The notes: a model not told the origin generated them from the letters alone. 64,000 nt of DNA from Sporolactobacillus sp. STSJ-5 (GCF_024385605.1 NZ_JANFOJ010000013.1:22671-86670); one strand, 5' to 3'. Numbered from the stretch's first letter, positions 1 through 9,108 are shown. Numbers and translations: made by a program.

Positions 1-266
1 CCAATACCTGCATAGACCGTTTTGGTCAATCGTTCTTCAAGGGCGAGCATTTCCTCAATGGACGATGCAACCGGCGTGACTAATTCAATTTGACTCTCTG
101 AAAAATCAGTTGTGATCTCAGAATTGGTCAGCTTGCTGCCGAACACATGCGGATGCGGGGTCAGCGCAAGTGAGCCGCTTTTATCAATTCTCAAGTTCTC
201 GCGCTCCAAGCCGAATTGTCCGCAGGCAGATAATTGAGCAATAGCGAATGGCCTTTTCATGCGCAT
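1..266 (-). CDS. Glutamate-cysteine ligase (GshA/GshF type), 5' part only
   Basis: The reverse strand opens with ATG at 266 behind an AGAGGGA ribosome-binding site and stays open for 88 codons to the window edge. The translation contains GLERENLRI, then LALTPHP and TTDFSESQIELVTP, the substrate-binding start of gamma-glutamylcysteine ligase, first enzyme of glutathione synthesis. The wording is closest to what I know of the Firmicute bifunctional GshF N-terminus, which carries an extra ATP-grasp glutathione synthetase domain. That C-terminal part lies outside the window, so GshA and GshF cannot be told apart. The gene is not part of the B. subtilis order for this locus. Confidence 0.85.
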   Translation of the reverse strand, partial: MRMKRPFAIAQLSACGQFGLERENLRIDKSGSLALTPHPHVFGSKLTNSEITTDFSESQIELVTPVASSIEEMLALEERLTKTVYAGI

Positions 267-525
267 AGTATTCCCTCTCATTCTTTAGTAAGCCTTTATG
301 GTGTTATACTACTTTCGAGTCTATAGGATGCGGCATCATGATTCAATAATTTCGATTGGTGCGCCGCTACCTTTCTCAACACCCAGTTTATAATATATCT
401 TAAATAATGCTTCAGCAGTGAAAAAGGTGTCCGGTCATGGTGCATTTCACTCAGTGAGCGCTGAGGACACCAATATGATAAAATAACCTCAGTGAGATTA
501 ATCACGTTTAGAAAGGGTGAACCAT

Positions 526-1047
526 TTGGATATTTTTCATCAAGATGGTAAAAAATCAGGCTTTAATATAATTAAAGGCGATTCAACGAAGGGACACGGC
601 GGTTTTGGTGCCGGATTAATTAACTTGGATAATATGTCTCCCGTTATCGTTGATGTCGAAGCAGGTACGGCCCAAGTTGATATTGGAGCGCTTCATGCCC
701 GCAGTGATATTGAGCGGAGAATCCGTTTTTCAGCAAATAAAGAAGATCTTCAAGGCGGCGGGAAAAAGTACTGGCTCGTCTGGGTGAACACGGAAGTGAC
801 AAAAGACGGACCACGCTACTCAGGCGCCGCAGCTGCCGAAATGATCATTCACCGCGAAATTAAGCGCGGATATAAAGTACTCGCCGATCATGTGAATAAA
901 ATGGATAAAGCGCTCAAAGGCAAAGTTGTCCTTGATGAGATGGATGCTCAATCGAAAAAAGTACTCCGTGACTTTTTAATCAGTGTCGCGCCGAAGCAAT
1001 GGGAACAGGCAAATCCTGAACTGAAAGCTCAGCTTAATGCCGAATAA
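526..1047 (+). CDS. ywhD: YwhD family conserved protein
   Basis: About 173 residues, a soluble protein of the YwhD family, conserved in Bacillales and without a known biochemical role. Recognisable stretches are FNIIKGDSTKGHGGFGAG near the start, IGALHARS, and EHVNRMDK-like ADHVNKMDKALKG. A GTG at 517 is in frame, but AAAGGGTGA at 513-520 is well placed for the TTG at 526, so I prefer TTG. Its neighbour in B. subtilis is pbpG, also present here at 2255-4297 with two YdcZ-type genes inserted between. It converges on the membrane-protein pair with a 12-base gap. Confidence 0.85.
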   Translation: MDIFHQDGKKSGFNIIKGDSTKGHGGFGAGLINLDNMSPVIVDVEAGTAQVDIGALHARSDIERRIRFSANKEDLQGGGKKYWLVWVNTEVTKDGPRYSGAAAAEMIIHREIKRGYKVLADHVNKMDKALKGKVVLDEMDAQSKKVLRDFLISVAPKQWEQANPELKAQLNAE

Positions 1048-1059
1048 CGGCTGTCAAGA

Positions 1060-1584
1060 TTAAAAATGCTGAATCAGCAGAATCCCAACGATCATCAACA
1101 CGAGACCGGCGGCACGAGGTCCGTTCAACCGGTGCACAGCGACGCCGAACCAGCCGAAGTGGTCGACGATCATGGCGAGAATCATTTGTCCGCAAAGTAC
1201 CGACACCACAGTTAATGCGGAGCCGAGTACCGGAAGCAGCAGAATATTGGATGTGACAAAGACGACGCCGAGCATGCCGCCCGTCCATATCCATTTCGGT
1301 GCACGCGGGATCATTTTCAGATCTACTTTTATCCTGTGATCGACGAGCAGCGTGAGCAATGCCAGAATACATGTCCCAATCGTGAATGAAATAAGCGAGG
1401 CAATAAATGGCGATTGAACGGCATAGCGGACCTGTGTATTTACTGATGTCTGAACAGGGGATGCCATTCCCGCAACTACTCCCCATAGGAGAAATAAGAT
1501 ACCAAGCAAATAGTTTCTTTGCTTCATGCTGTCTCCATTATCTTGCAGGCGACTCATCGTACTTGAATTGTTTTGTTGTTTCAT
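1060..1584 (-). CDS. YdcZ-type DMT family membrane protein, second of a tandem pair
   Basis: A 174-residue hydrophobic protein of the DMT_YdcZ (DUF606) family. After a polar N-terminus of about 18 residues there are about five membrane segments, with the family pattern GVVAGMASPVQTSVNTQV and, in the middle, the P-W-I-W-T-G-G-LGVVFV block. An AAGGAGAC ribosome-binding site overlapping the stop of the upstream paralogue supports ATG at 1584; an internal ATG at 1527 also has a GGAGAC site, so the extra N-terminal residues may be an alternative start. The two genes are probably translationally coupled and may act as a pair, as five-helix members of this family often do. Substrate unknown. Confidence 0.8.
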   Translation of the reverse strand: MKQQNNSSTMSRLQDNGDSMKQRNYLLGILFLLWGVVAGMASPVQTSVNTQVRYAVQSPFIASLISFTIGTCILALLTLLVDHRIKVDLKMIPRAPKWIWTGGMLGVVFVTSNILLLPVLGSALTVVSVLCGQMILAMIVDHFGWFGVAVHRLNGPRAAGLVLMIVGILLIQHF

Positions 1585-1596
1585 GATGCTGTCTCC

Positions 1597-2046
1597 TTAG
1601 AATTTCTTGATTAAAAACACGCCGACGAACATACAGGCAATACCGATCAGGCGCGGAATATTCAATTCGTGCACAGGCACGTTGAACCAGCCGAATTGAT
1701 CAATGGCGATCGCCATAATCATTTGCCCCACCAATGTAGCGACTACAGTCAAGGCTGCGCCAAGCCGTGGAAGCAGCAGGATATTTGTTGTCAAATAGAA
1801 GACGCCCAGTATGCCGCCCCCAATCCAGATCCACCACGGGTGAGTGAGGAAAGACTTCGCAGCGAAGGTCAGACGATGATCGATAGCAAGTGATAGGATC
1901 ACTAAAGTCAGTGTCCCGGTGAAAAAAGAAATAAACGAAGCGAGAAATGGCGAACCGGCTTCTTTGCCAAGCCGAGAATTAATTGACGTCTGGACGGGTA
2001 TAATGCCACCGGCAATTAAACCGCCAATTAAAAATAAAATGATCAT
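1597..2046 (-). CDS. YdcZ-type DMT family membrane protein, first of a tandem pair
   Basis: A 149-residue paralogue of the following gene, with about five transmembrane helices and the family signatures GGIIPVQTSINSRLG at the start and P-W-W-I-W-I-G-G-G-LGVFYL in the middle. DMT_YdcZ proteins are putative small-molecule transporters; no substrate can be read from sequence. Start at ATG 2046 follows GAGGTCACAAC. Stop TAA (1597-1599) overlaps the ribosome-binding site of the next gene. The pair sits between ywhD and pbpG, which are adjacent in B. subtilis, so it looks like an insertion into a conserved neighbourhood. Confidence 0.8.
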   Translation of the reverse strand: MIILFLIGGLIAGGIIPVQTSINSRLGKEAGSPFLASFISFFTGTLTLVILSLAIDHRLTFAAKSFLTHPWWIWIGGGILGVFYLTTNILLLPRLGAALTVVATLVGQMIMAIAIDQFGWFNVPVHELNIPRLIGIACMFVGVFLIKKF

Positions 2047-2155
2047 TGTTGTGACCTCTCATCTTTTGCTTAATGGTCTAAGTATAAGAGAAGATCTTCG
2101 CAATTGAGAAATAAAATGAATTATGATTTGAAAAAAATTTTCAAATTCAAACAGA

Positions 2156-2191
2156 AACAGACCTTCTCGCGATTGAACGAAAAGGTCTGTT
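2156..2191 (-). terminator. Intrinsic terminator of pbpG
   Basis: AACAGACCTT and AAGGTCTGTT form a ten-pair stem downstream of the pbpG stop on the minus strand, followed by TTCTGTTT. It separates pbpG from the YdcZ-type pair, which reads in the same direction. Confidence 0.65.
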
Positions 2192-2254
2192 GGTTTATCG
2201 GAACCGTTTACTTGCCAGTGAACTGAAATAATTTCAAAGCTCGCATGACCGTGT

Positions 2255-4297
2255 TTATTTCCACCAATGAAACAAGCGGTCTAGAAAGCTGCGCTGCTTC
2301 TTCTGTTTTTGTTCAGGTTTTGATTTTGCCTGACCGCAATAGGCAGTGGGCTCGGTTCCTTTTATAAAATAGGTTGGCCGCCCGGTACAGCCCTTGCCGG
2401 CACGCAGCCCGCTTTTCGGATCAATGCTGACACTTACAACGCCTTTGGGCGGTCTGAACGAGTTCTTCGGCTTTCCCTCAAGCGCCGTCTCCATAAAGTG
2501 GCTCCAAATCGTTTTCGCATAGCCTGTGTCCGGGTATGTACTGATTGTTTCGCCTTGATCATAGCCGACCCACACGGTGGAGACCAGATCCGGTGTAAAT
2601 CCTGCCATCCAGCTGTCCGTAGATGTCGAACCGGTTTTCGCGGCCATTTTATGGGTCAGCCATCCGGATACTTGGCTCCCGGTTACATGTGTGTACCCAT
2701 TTAAACGACGATCAAAAATGCCGGTCATCATCTGGGACAGAACGAATGTGGTTTGCCGATTGAGTACCTGCTTTTTTGATGGCTCAGATTCATACAGGGT
2801 TCGTCCATTGGCATCGGTCACCTTTGTAATGAACGAAGGCTTCACACGTGCGCCTTGATTTGCGAGCGTTGCATAACCGCGGGCGAGTTCCAGGACACTG
2901 ACCGGTTTTGAACCGAGCGCAAGTGACGGGATCGGTGCGAGTGCACTTGTAATGCCTGCCTGGCGAGCAGCCGCAACCATTTTTTGCATGCCAATGGCTA
3001 AATGGGTCTTAACGGCGAAGACATTGTCGGAAAGGGCAAGTGCTTGTTCCATCGTAATCGGCTTGTTGGCGTAATAACCGCCGAAATTATTCGGTGCGTA
3101 GCTCGCATGTCCGTTGTCAAAGGTGAACGCTGTCGGCGCGCTTTTTAAACGAGTTGCAGGCGTAAAGCCGTTGCGTAAAGCCGCGTAATACAGAAAAGGC
3201 TTGAATGCCGATCCGGGTGCGCGTTTTGCATTCGTTGCCCGGTTATAAGGACTGTTTTGATAGTTGCGCCCACCGACCATTGCCACAACTCCTCCGGTTT
3301 TAGGGTCCAATGCGACGAGAGCCGTTTGAAGTTTGGATTTGTCCGGAATGGTGTGATTGACCCAGAACTCGGCTGTTGCTTGTGTTTCGTTATCCAATGT
3401 TGTGTAGACCTTGAGGCCTCCGGATGCCAGCTCTTTTCGACTGATGTGAAGCTGCTCGGTCAGCTCATGCCGTACTGCATCCTGAAAATAGGGTGCTTTC
3501 TCCACGGTCTTCGCTTTTTTCTTCTGCGCAAGCTGCAGTGGCGATCGGAAGGCAATTTCCGCTCTCTTTTTTGTCAAGTATCCGGCCTTTACCATTGCAT
3601 TTAAGACGACCTTTTGCCGACTTTTCGCCTGATTATAATTCTGAAACGGTGAATAAAGACTGGGACCATTCGGAATACCCGCAAGCATACTCGATTCGGC
3701 AAGGGACAGATCCTTTGCGCTTTTATTAAAATAGATCTGCGAGGCGGCTTCAATTCCGTAAGCACCGTGCCCATAATAGATCGTGTTTAAGTAGCCCTCC
3801 AAAATGTCTTTTTTCGATTCATTCATTTCCAGACGAACCGTGTAGAACATTTCGGAGAATTTACGCAGCCATGTTTTATCATTGGTTAAAAAAACATTTT
3901 TCGCATACTGCATCGTGATTGTACTTGCCCCTTGTGCTTTGCTGAAACTGCGCATGTCAATGAAAATGGATTGAGCGATTCGCCGGATATCGAATCCATG
4001 ATGGCGGAAAAAACGCCGGTCCTCAATAGCGAGTGTCGCTAGTTTAATCGATGGGGCCATCTTGTCATTGTCGATCCATTCCTTATTGGTCGTATCCCAT
4101 TTTCCAATATATTGGCCGCTATGGTCATAGAAAACAGCGGGACGGGCAACGGGAATGTCCATGGGCCCGGCAATCTTGGCAGATATGAGCAGCCCGACGA
4201 AACCAATCAGCAGGAGCAAGGGACAAAGTGCTGCGATTAAGAACGTCCATCGCGTAATCACATGCTTTCTTTTTCGGATCCTCATGTCAAAGTGCAT
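2255..4297 (-). CDS. pbpG: Class A penicillin-binding protein (PbpG/PBP2d type)
   Basis: A 680-residue bifunctional peptidoglycan synthase. Residues 16-42 form a single membrane anchor. The GT51 glycosyltransferase domain spans about 65-240, with the catalytic EDRRFFRHHG at 92-101. The transpeptidase domain spans about 320-600 with all three motifs: S363-AF-K366, SDN at 423-425 and KTGS at 554-557. The tail is Lys/Gln rich. In B. subtilis pbpG follows ywhD and encodes PBP2d, a sporulation enzyme made in the forespore under sigma-F that helps build germ cell wall. The location near ywhD and a possible sigma-F promoter upstream support the same role. Start ATG 4297 follows GAGGAGGTACTGATCG. Confidence 0.9.
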   Translation of the reverse strand: MHFDMRIRKRKHVITRWTFLIAALCPLLLLIGFVGLLISAKIAGPMDIPVARPAVFYDHSGQYIGKWDTTNKEWIDNDKMAPSIKLATLAIEDRRFFRHHGFDIRRIAQSIFIDMRSFSKAQGASTITMQYAKNVFLTNDKTWLRKFSEMFYTVRLEMNESKKDILEGYLNTIYYGHGAYGIEAASQIYFNKSAKDLSLAESSMLAGIPNGPSLYSPFQNYNQAKSRQKVVLNAMVKAGYLTKKRAEIAFRSPLQLAQKKKAKTVEKAPYFQDAVRHELTEQLHISRKELASGGLKVYTTLDNETQATAEFWVNHTIPDKSKLQTALVALDPKTGGVVAMVGGRNYQNSPYNRATNAKRAPGSAFKPFLYYAALRNGFTPATRLKSAPTAFTFDNGHASYAPNNFGGYYANKPITMEQALALSDNVFAVKTHLAIGMQKMVAAARQAGITSALAPIPSLALGSKPVSVLELARGYATLANQGARVKPSFITKVTDANGRTLYESEPSKKQVLNRQTTFVLSQMMTGIFDRRLNGYTHVTGSQVSGWLTHKMAAKTGSTSTDSWMAGFTPDLVSTVWVGYDQGETISTYPDTGYAKTIWSHFMETALEGKPKNSFRPPKGVVSVSIDPKSGLRAGKGCTGRPTYFIKGTEPTAYCGQAKSKPEQKQKKQRSFLDRLFHWWK

Positions 4298-4369
4298 CGA
4301 TCAGTACCTCCTCAATCCGAAAAAGCAGGCAGCCTTGAGGTGCCGTGCGTGCTTTCAATTTTTAGTACT

Positions 4370-4399
4370 CATTATGGAAAAAGCGGCTGTATTCTAAAC
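4370..4399 (-). promoter_or_regulatory. Candidate sigma-F/G promoter of pbpG
   Basis: On the minus strand GTTTA (4399-4395), a 15-base spacer and TTCCATAATG (4379-4370) match the forespore pattern GYWTA-N15-GGnnAnAnTR except for the leading GG. It lies about 75 bases before the start codon. B. subtilis pbpG is a sigma-F gene, so the match is expected biologically but is short. Confidence 0.4.
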
Positions 4400-4548
4400 A
4401 TTGAGTGGCATAAAGTGCAAATTAGAGTATAAATACAAGAAAAAAATAGAATCCTGGGAAAAATAGCGGGTTAACCTTGCTCACAGATAGTCAATCTTTT
4501 ATAGTAGTATAAGTATGGAGACGAGCACGGATGAAGGAAGGCGGCCGC

Positions 4549-4986
4549 ATGAAGACGCGCAATGCTGAAATCGTTTTTACAAGCCGGATGAGTGATCCGG
4601 GCGAATCGAACCGTCAGCAGAAAACGACCACAGTGGTTCGGGGAAAGGTTGGGGAAAGCGGATCCAGCCTTTATCTTGTCTTCAGTGCCAAGATCGCGGA
4701 CGTTGGCCAGGCCGACTATACCATTCGAGTCAGCGGCAGCGAAGCGTTGATCTTGCGCAAAGGTGCTTTGCCGATGAGGCAGCCGCTCATGGTCGGGCAA
4801 ACCATAGCAGGTACATACGACACGGAATATGGCCGCATGGAAACAAAGGCTGCCGCCGAAACCATTGATTCCATCACTGACTCTTCGGGTGATTCGGGAT
4901 CAGTACGGATTGTCTATGCATTGAGCATTCAAGGACAATCGGTTGGGAGAATGACGCTCGACTATCATTATAGGGCCAGCTTATAA
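4549..4986 (+). CDS. ywiB: DUF1934 family protein YwiB
   Basis: About 145 residues of the DUF1934/YwiB family, predicted small beta-barrel (calycin-like) proteins of unknown function that precede argS in Bacillales. The sequence ends with a typical alternating beta pattern (RIVYALSIQGQSVGRMTLDY). An in-frame ATG lies at 4531, but AAGGAAGGCGG directly before the ATG at 4549 makes the latter the better start and gives the usual family length. It is divergent from pbpG and 88 bases upstream of argS, probably in one transcript with it. Confidence 0.8.
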   Translation: MKTRNAEIVFTSRMSDPGESNRQQKTTTVVRGKVGESGSSLYLVFSAKIADVGQADYTIRVSGSEALILRKGALPMRQPLMVGQTIAGTYDTEYGRMETKAAAETIDSITDSSGDSGSVRIVYALSIQGQSVGRMTLDYHYRASL

Positions 4987-5074
4987 ACGCGAGGGTAATT
5001 TCTTTTTTTGCCCTGTGCAACTATAGAAAACAATGCAAGTGATGCATCAGACGCAATTTTGGAGGTTATAGAGA

Positions 5075-6745
5075 ATGACGATCGTGGAACAAGTCAAGAA
5101 TCAGTTAAAGGAAGAAATTATAGAAGCAGTGGTCAAGGCGGGGCTTGCTGCACAAGAGCAGGTACCGGATGTTGTGCTTGAGGCACCGAAAGACAAAGCT
5201 CATGGGGACTTCGCAACGAATATGGCGATGCAGCTAGCGCGGATTGCGAAAAAGGCGCCGAGAAAGATTGCCGAAGAATTAATTGCAAGTTTTGATAAGA
5301 AAAAGGGACATATCCGCAAAATTGAAATTGCAGGACCGGGTTTCATCAACTTCTTCCTTGATAATCAATACTTGACGGATTTAATTCCAACAATTATTGA
5401 AGAAGGCGATGCGTACGGTGCATCGAATACCGGTGCAGGAAAGAAGATTCTTGTCGAATTTGTTTCTGCCAATCCGACCGGAAGTCTTCATCTGGGACAT
5501 GGGCGAGGTGCGGCAGTCGGCGATGCGTTATGCAAGCTGCTGAACAAGGCCGGATATCAAGCGGTACCGGAATATTACATCAACGACGGCGGCAACCAAA
5601 TCACAAATTTGGCGGTCTCACTTGAAGCGCGGTATCTCCAGCAATTGGGGCAGAGTGCAGAAATCCCGGAAAACGGTTATCACGGTAAAGACATTATTGA
5701 CTTGGCGAAACGGCTCGTCGAAGAATACGGCGATTCATTATCAGCAAAACCGGAGGAAGAGCGCATGCGTTTCTTCCGCAACTTCGGCGTCGAACATCTT
5801 ATGGGCGGAATCAAAAAGGATCTTGCAGATTTCCGTGTCCATTTTGATAAATGGTTTTCTGAACGTTCTTTGTATGAGGATAATAAAGTTGAAGCTGTGC
5901 TCGATTATTTGAAAAATAAGGGCGAAACTTATGAAAAGGACGGCGCTTTGTGGCTGAAAACCACTGAATACGGTGATGACAAGGATCGCGTACTCGTCAA
6001 ATCGGACGGCAGCTATACTTACTTTACACCGGACATTGCCTACCATAAAGATAAGCTTGATCGCGGCTTTGAACAGCTGATTGATGTACTCGGTGCAGAT
6101 CACCATGGTTATGTGCCGCGTCTGAAGGCAGCCATTCAATCGCTTGGCTACAACCCGGATCAATTAACCGTCCAGATCATTCAGCTTGTGAATTTATTTA
6201 AGGACGGAGAAAAGGTCAAAATGAGCAAGCGTACAGGCAAAGCAGTGACGATGCGCGAACTGATGGAGGATGTCGGTGTCGATGCCGCACGCTACTTCTT
6301 TGCTATGCGCAGCTCGGACAGCCATCTTGATTTCGATCTTGATTTGGCTATTTCTCATTCAAATGAAAATCCGGTTTACTATGTGCAGTACGCCTATGCA
6401 CGCATCACGAGTATGCTGAAACGTGCGGAAGACTTTGAGCATGACAATGTCGCAGAACTTGACTTGAATCTGCTCTCAGGTGAAAAAGAAATTGATCTGT
6501 TGAAGAAACTTGGCGATTTCCCTGCGGTTGTTGCGGACAGTGCGCAAAAATTGTCAATCCAGCATATTCCTGCCTACTTATTTGAACTTGCTTCATATCT
6601 GCACAGCTTCTACAATGCAGAGAAGGTGCTCGATGAAAATAATGTGCCGCTCAGCAAGGCTAGAGTTGCTTTAATGAAAGCCGTTCGCACGACATTGAAG
6701 AACGGAATGGAATTGATCGGTGTACATGCTCCGGAAAAAATGTAA
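5075..6745 (+). CDS. argS: Arginyl-tRNA synthetase
   Basis: A 556-residue class I synthetase that charges tRNA-Arg in the cytosol. The N-terminal Add-1 domain that binds the tRNA elbow covers about 1-100. The ATP-binding HIGH motif appears as HLGH at 139-142 after FVSANPTG, and KMSK is at 382-385. The C-terminal DALR anticodon-binding domain includes the [12 protein letters not shown] stretch and ends in GVHAPEKM. Length is normal for the Bacillus type. Start ATG 5075 follows TTGGAGGTTATAGAGA. A strong terminator follows the gene. No T-box leader is visible upstream. Confidence 0.97.
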   Translation: MTIVEQVKNQLKEEIIEAVVKAGLAAQEQVPDVVLEAPKDKAHGDFATNMAMQLARIAKKAPRKIAEELIASFDKKKGHIRKIEIAGPGFINFFLDNQYLTDLIPTIIEEGDAYGASNTGAGKKILVEFVSANPTGSLHLGHGRGAAVGDALCKLLNKAGYQAVPEYYINDGGNQITNLAVSLEARYLQQLGQSAEIPENGYHGKDIIDLAKRLVEEYGDSLSAKPEEERMRFFRNFGVEHLMGGIKKDLADFRVHFDKWFSERSLYEDNKVEAVLDYLKNKGETYEKDGALWLKTTEYGDDKDRVLVKSDGSYTYFTPDIAYHKDKLDRGFEQLIDVLGADHHGYVPRLKAAIQSLGYNPDQLTVQIIQLVNLFKDGEKVKMSKRTGKAVTMRELMEDVGVDAARYFFAMRSSDSHLDFDLDLAISHSNENPVYYVQYAYARITSMLKRAEDFEHDNVAELDLNLLSGEKEIDLLKKLGDFPAVVADSAQKLSIQHIPAYLFELASYLHSFYNAEKVLDENNVPLSKARVALMKAVRTTLKNGMELIGVHAPEKM

Positions 6746-6759
6746 TGACGAAATAGAGA

Positions 6760-6796
6760 AAACAGCCTCCCGTTTTAATCGGGGGGCTGTTTTTTC
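6760..6796 (+). terminator. Intrinsic terminator of argS
   Basis: AACAGCCTCCCG and CGGGGGGCTGTT flank a TTTTAAT loop, followed by a run of T. A copy of the terminator-linked repeat begins within a few bases of its end. Confidence 0.9.
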
Positions 6797-6797
6797 T

Positions 6798-6937
6798 CAC
6801 ATAAATTAAGAAAGTATATGATTCTGACCCGTATTCAAACTAATCACCAGTGTCTTGGACGAGAATCAAAGCGGAGGTGCGAGACGCCAGCGGTCGCGCT
6901 CAGTTGATGCGAGAAACCGAAGCGATGATTCCCCAAT
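6798..6937 (+). repeat. Terminator-linked repeat, copy A (type 1)
   Basis: The head AAGAAAGTATATGATTCTGA at 6808-6827 starts just after the argS terminator. It continues with CAGTGTCTTGGACGAGAATC, AAAGCGGAGGTGCGA and CAGTTGATGCGAG. The same order of blocks occurs at 63865-64000, and part of it inverted at 41000-41181. No open reading frame covers it. Confidence 0.75.
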
Positions 6938-6942
6938 GTAGT

Positions 6943-8157
6943 TCACAAAAAGAAGCTGAGCCAGCCGCTGCAATATGAGGAAAGTTTAGCGAGCGGGGAT
7001 CGTTTTCTTATTTGTTCGTAGGTAACGGCAATCGATTTATCTTCTATTTCTTTTTCAACATTATGGAGTACATGATGGACGAGACTGGGATCATCTGTAA
7101 ATCCGGAAAGTTCACCATTCCAAAAAAGACTTCTCCGATCGAAATTGGCAGTACCCAAATAGCAGCGATTACGATCAATGACAAAGAGCTTTGAATGGTA
7201 AAAGCCTTGATAAAAATGGTAAAGTTTAGCGCCTCTTTGAACAAGTGGTTCAAGATATAGAAATGAAGCTGGTTGAACAAGCGGGTGATCTTTTTTCTGT
7301 GGCAATAAAATCGTCACTGCTACGCCATTTTTCATCCGATCAAGGAGCACATTGAGCAGTCTTTTGCTTGGCACAAAATAAGGAGATGCGATAAGAATGG
7401 ATGTATGAGCACTCCCTAGCTCTTTTGCAAAGCAATCTTCTAGCTGTTTGCCGTCCGTTCCAATTAAAGTCAAGGGACTGGGTCCTTTAGTGACGTTTGG
7501 AAAATAAGCATCATTGTTTTGAAGATCTTTCTTTGATGCTTGTGTCCAGTCTTCAATAAACAAGCGCTGAAGGACAGAAACGCTTTCGCCTTCTATTTTC
7601 AGGTGATTATCATGCCATGGTCCCATTTTCGGATTACGTCCGATATAATCGCGACTGACATTAAAACCGCCAAAATAGCCGATCTTTCCGTCAATGATCA
7701 TCAATTTTCGGTGATTGCGGCGATTCAAGAAGTAAAAAGTAAAAGGGAACACTGGCTTTTCTGAGAAGGCAAGCTGCACACCTGCATGAGCCAGCTCAGC
7801 TCTTTTTTTTCGTAGCGCGAAGCTGCTCAGTGCGTCGACAAGTAACCGCACTTCGACGCCTTCTTCAGCCTTCTTCTTTAAAAGCTCAAGCCATTCGTTG
7901 CCCACTTCATCGGCGATAAATATAAAAAAGGAGAGATGAATGTGGTGCTTGGCACTTTCAATACTTTGCTTCATTTCTCTAAAGAGTTCGTGACCATTTG
8001 TGAAATAACGGAATTGGTTGAAGCCTGCAATCGGCTTACGTTCGGAAATCAATGGCCTTTTTACTTTTAATCCTATGCGTATATCAACCAAAATAGCGGC
8101 AGAAATGAGAACAACAAGTACAAGAATGATGATGAGCATTGCCGATAAAAAATACAT
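6943..8157 (-). CDS. clsB: Cardiolipin synthase of the phospholipase D superfamily (ClsB/YwjE-like)
   Basis: About 404 residues. One N-terminal membrane segment (residues 2-24) is followed by two phospholipase D domains, each with an HKD motif: HRKLMIIDGKIGYFGGFN and HSKLFVIDRNRCYLGTANFD. Such enzymes join two phosphatidylglycerols, or use a related donor, to make cardiolipin at the membrane. The single anchor, length near 400 and position close to rpoE-pyrG fit B. subtilis ywjE (clsB) better than the longer two-helix ClsA. A TTG at 8175 is in frame, but GGGGGA at 8161-8166 points to the ATG at 8157. Confidence 0.85.
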   Translation of the reverse strand: MYFLSAMLIIILVLVVLISAAILVDIRIGLKVKRPLISERKPIAGFNQFRYFTNGHELFREMKQSIESAKHHIHLSFFIFIADEVGNEWLELLKKKAEEGVEVRLLVDALSSFALRKKRAELAHAGVQLAFSEKPVFPFTFYFLNRRNHRKLMIIDGKIGYFGGFNVSRDYIGRNPKMGPWHDNHLKIEGESVSVLQRLFIEDWTQASKKDLQNNDAYFPNVTKGPSPLTLIGTDGKQLEDCFAKELGSAHTSILIASPYFVPSKRLLNVLLDRMKNGVAVTILLPQKKDHPLVQPASFLYLEPLVQRGAKLYHFYQGFYHSKLFVIDRNRCYLGTANFDRRSLFWNGELSGFTDDPSLVHHVLHNVEKEIEDKSIAVTYEQIRKRSPLAKLSSYCSGWLSFFL

Positions 8158-8495
8158 GCAGGATCCCCCGATCAAATGAGACGCGAATTGGCGTCGGTCT
8201 TAACTTATAATATATCCCAAATTTGCCGATGTATCGGATGGATTCTCTATTTAGGAGGATTTGTTGCAAACAGATGATAAAATGGAGAATACACAATGAA
8301 TTTTATGCCAAGACTTGATTTTAATCGGGGAACAGACTATTGTATTTATTGTATAACTTTATAATGAGTCTCAGTGTGCGTTTTGCTAAAGCGCCTCACC
8401 AAATAGATTTTTTTGGACAGAGATTTGCGGAATCTTTTTAAGCATGCGGATGTTGTGTTATCGACGAGTATTGATACAAGGAAAGGATGTTTCCA
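8158..8495. other. Divergent intergenic region clsB/rpoE
   Basis: A 338-base AT-rich stretch between divergent genes. It must hold the promoters of both. I see no repeat, riboswitch or convincing small open reading frame. Confidence 0.5.
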
Positions 8496-8945
8496 TTGAC
8501 AGAACACGTGGTTGAAAAAGCAAAGGTTGATCAGTTCTATAATATATTGGCACAAGGCAAAGAACCGAAAACCTTCTATGAACTGACCGACTTGGTTTAT
8601 AAAAAAGGCGAAATTGAGGCGGATGGCGGCGAGTCACTCGCACGTCTCTACACAACTCTGATTCTCGACGGTCGTTTTCTGAGTGTTGGTCACAATCTAT
8701 GGGCACTTCGCAATTGGTATCCATTGGAACAGCGTGAAGATGATATTGCGAAAACGCTTGGCGACAGCCATCATGAAAAGCATAAGGTAGCAGAAGACGG
8801 CTTTGACGATTATGATGATGAAGATGACGAGGATGATTTGGATGTGGACGACACAGACGATGATTCCGATGATGACGACGATTATGAAGACGACGATGTA
8901 AAGCGCATTAAGAAGAACGCAATTATTGACGAAGACGATGAATAA
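8496..8945 (+). CDS. rpoE: DNA-directed RNA polymerase delta subunit
   Basis: About 149 residues. The first 75 or so form the HARE-type winged helix, with the conserved LYTTLILDGRFLSVG...LWALRNWYP segment. From about residue 95 the protein is almost entirely Asp and Glu, the disordered acidic tail that lowers nucleic-acid affinity of RNA polymerase and speeds recycling. The domain begins more abruptly than in B. subtilis and the protein is shorter (about 149 against 173). AGGAAAGG at 8479-8486 fits the TTG at 8496 better than the ATG at 8487, which it touches. rpoE-pyrG is a standard Bacillales pair. Confidence 0.9.
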   Translation: MTEHVVEKAKVDQFYNILAQGKEPKTFYELTDLVYKKGEIEADGGESLARLYTTLILDGRFLSVGHNLWALRNWYPLEQREDDIAKTLGDSHHEKHKVAEDGFDDYDDEDDEDDLDVDDTDDDSDDDDDYEDDDVKRIKKNAIIDEDDE

Positions 8946-8999
8946 TTGACTGCTTTTTAACACCGCCGGATGCAGGTCATTTTTTCCTGCAACGTACCC

Positions 9000-9038
9000 T
9001 TGATTCGACCGATTAAGTTTGTTAGAATTGCAAAGGGC
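9000..9038 (+). promoter_or_regulatory. pyrG promoter with GGGC initiation site
   Basis: TTGATT (9000-9005), a 17-base spacer, TAGAAT (9023-9028), six bases and then GGGC at 9035-9038. A transcript starting GGGC is the hallmark of B. subtilis pyrG, where shortage of CTP at position +4 makes polymerase stutter and add extra G residues. Confidence 0.7.
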
Positions 9039-9058
9039 GACAAATAGAATCGAATTTT

Positions 9059-9108
9059 AAAGCAAAAGCGAGCCCTCCGAAAGGGGAGCGTACCGCTTTT
9101 GCTTTTTT
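9059..9108 (+). terminator. pyrG leader attenuator
   Basis: AGCAAAAGCG (9061-9070) pairs with CGCTTTTGCT (9094-9103), followed by T6. Just 3' of the first arm lies the C/T-rich GCCCTCC (9072-9078), a suitable partner for a 5' poly-G tail that would disrupt the terminator. Position between a GGGC start site and pyrG fits CTP-responsive attenuation. Confidence 0.7.

Noticed and set aside
296..505. Open frame of 69 codons on the minus strand upstream of ywhD
   Set aside because: No ribosome-binding site, biased toward chance residues, overlaps the promoter region shared by two divergent genes.
4990..5074. Possible T-box leader before argS
   Set aside because: The gap is only about 90 bases and lacks the T-box sequence TGGNACCGCG.
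8697..8963. Hydrophobic minus-strand frame rich in Val and Ile
   Set aside because: It is the antisense shadow of the Asp/Glu-rich tail of the delta subunit.
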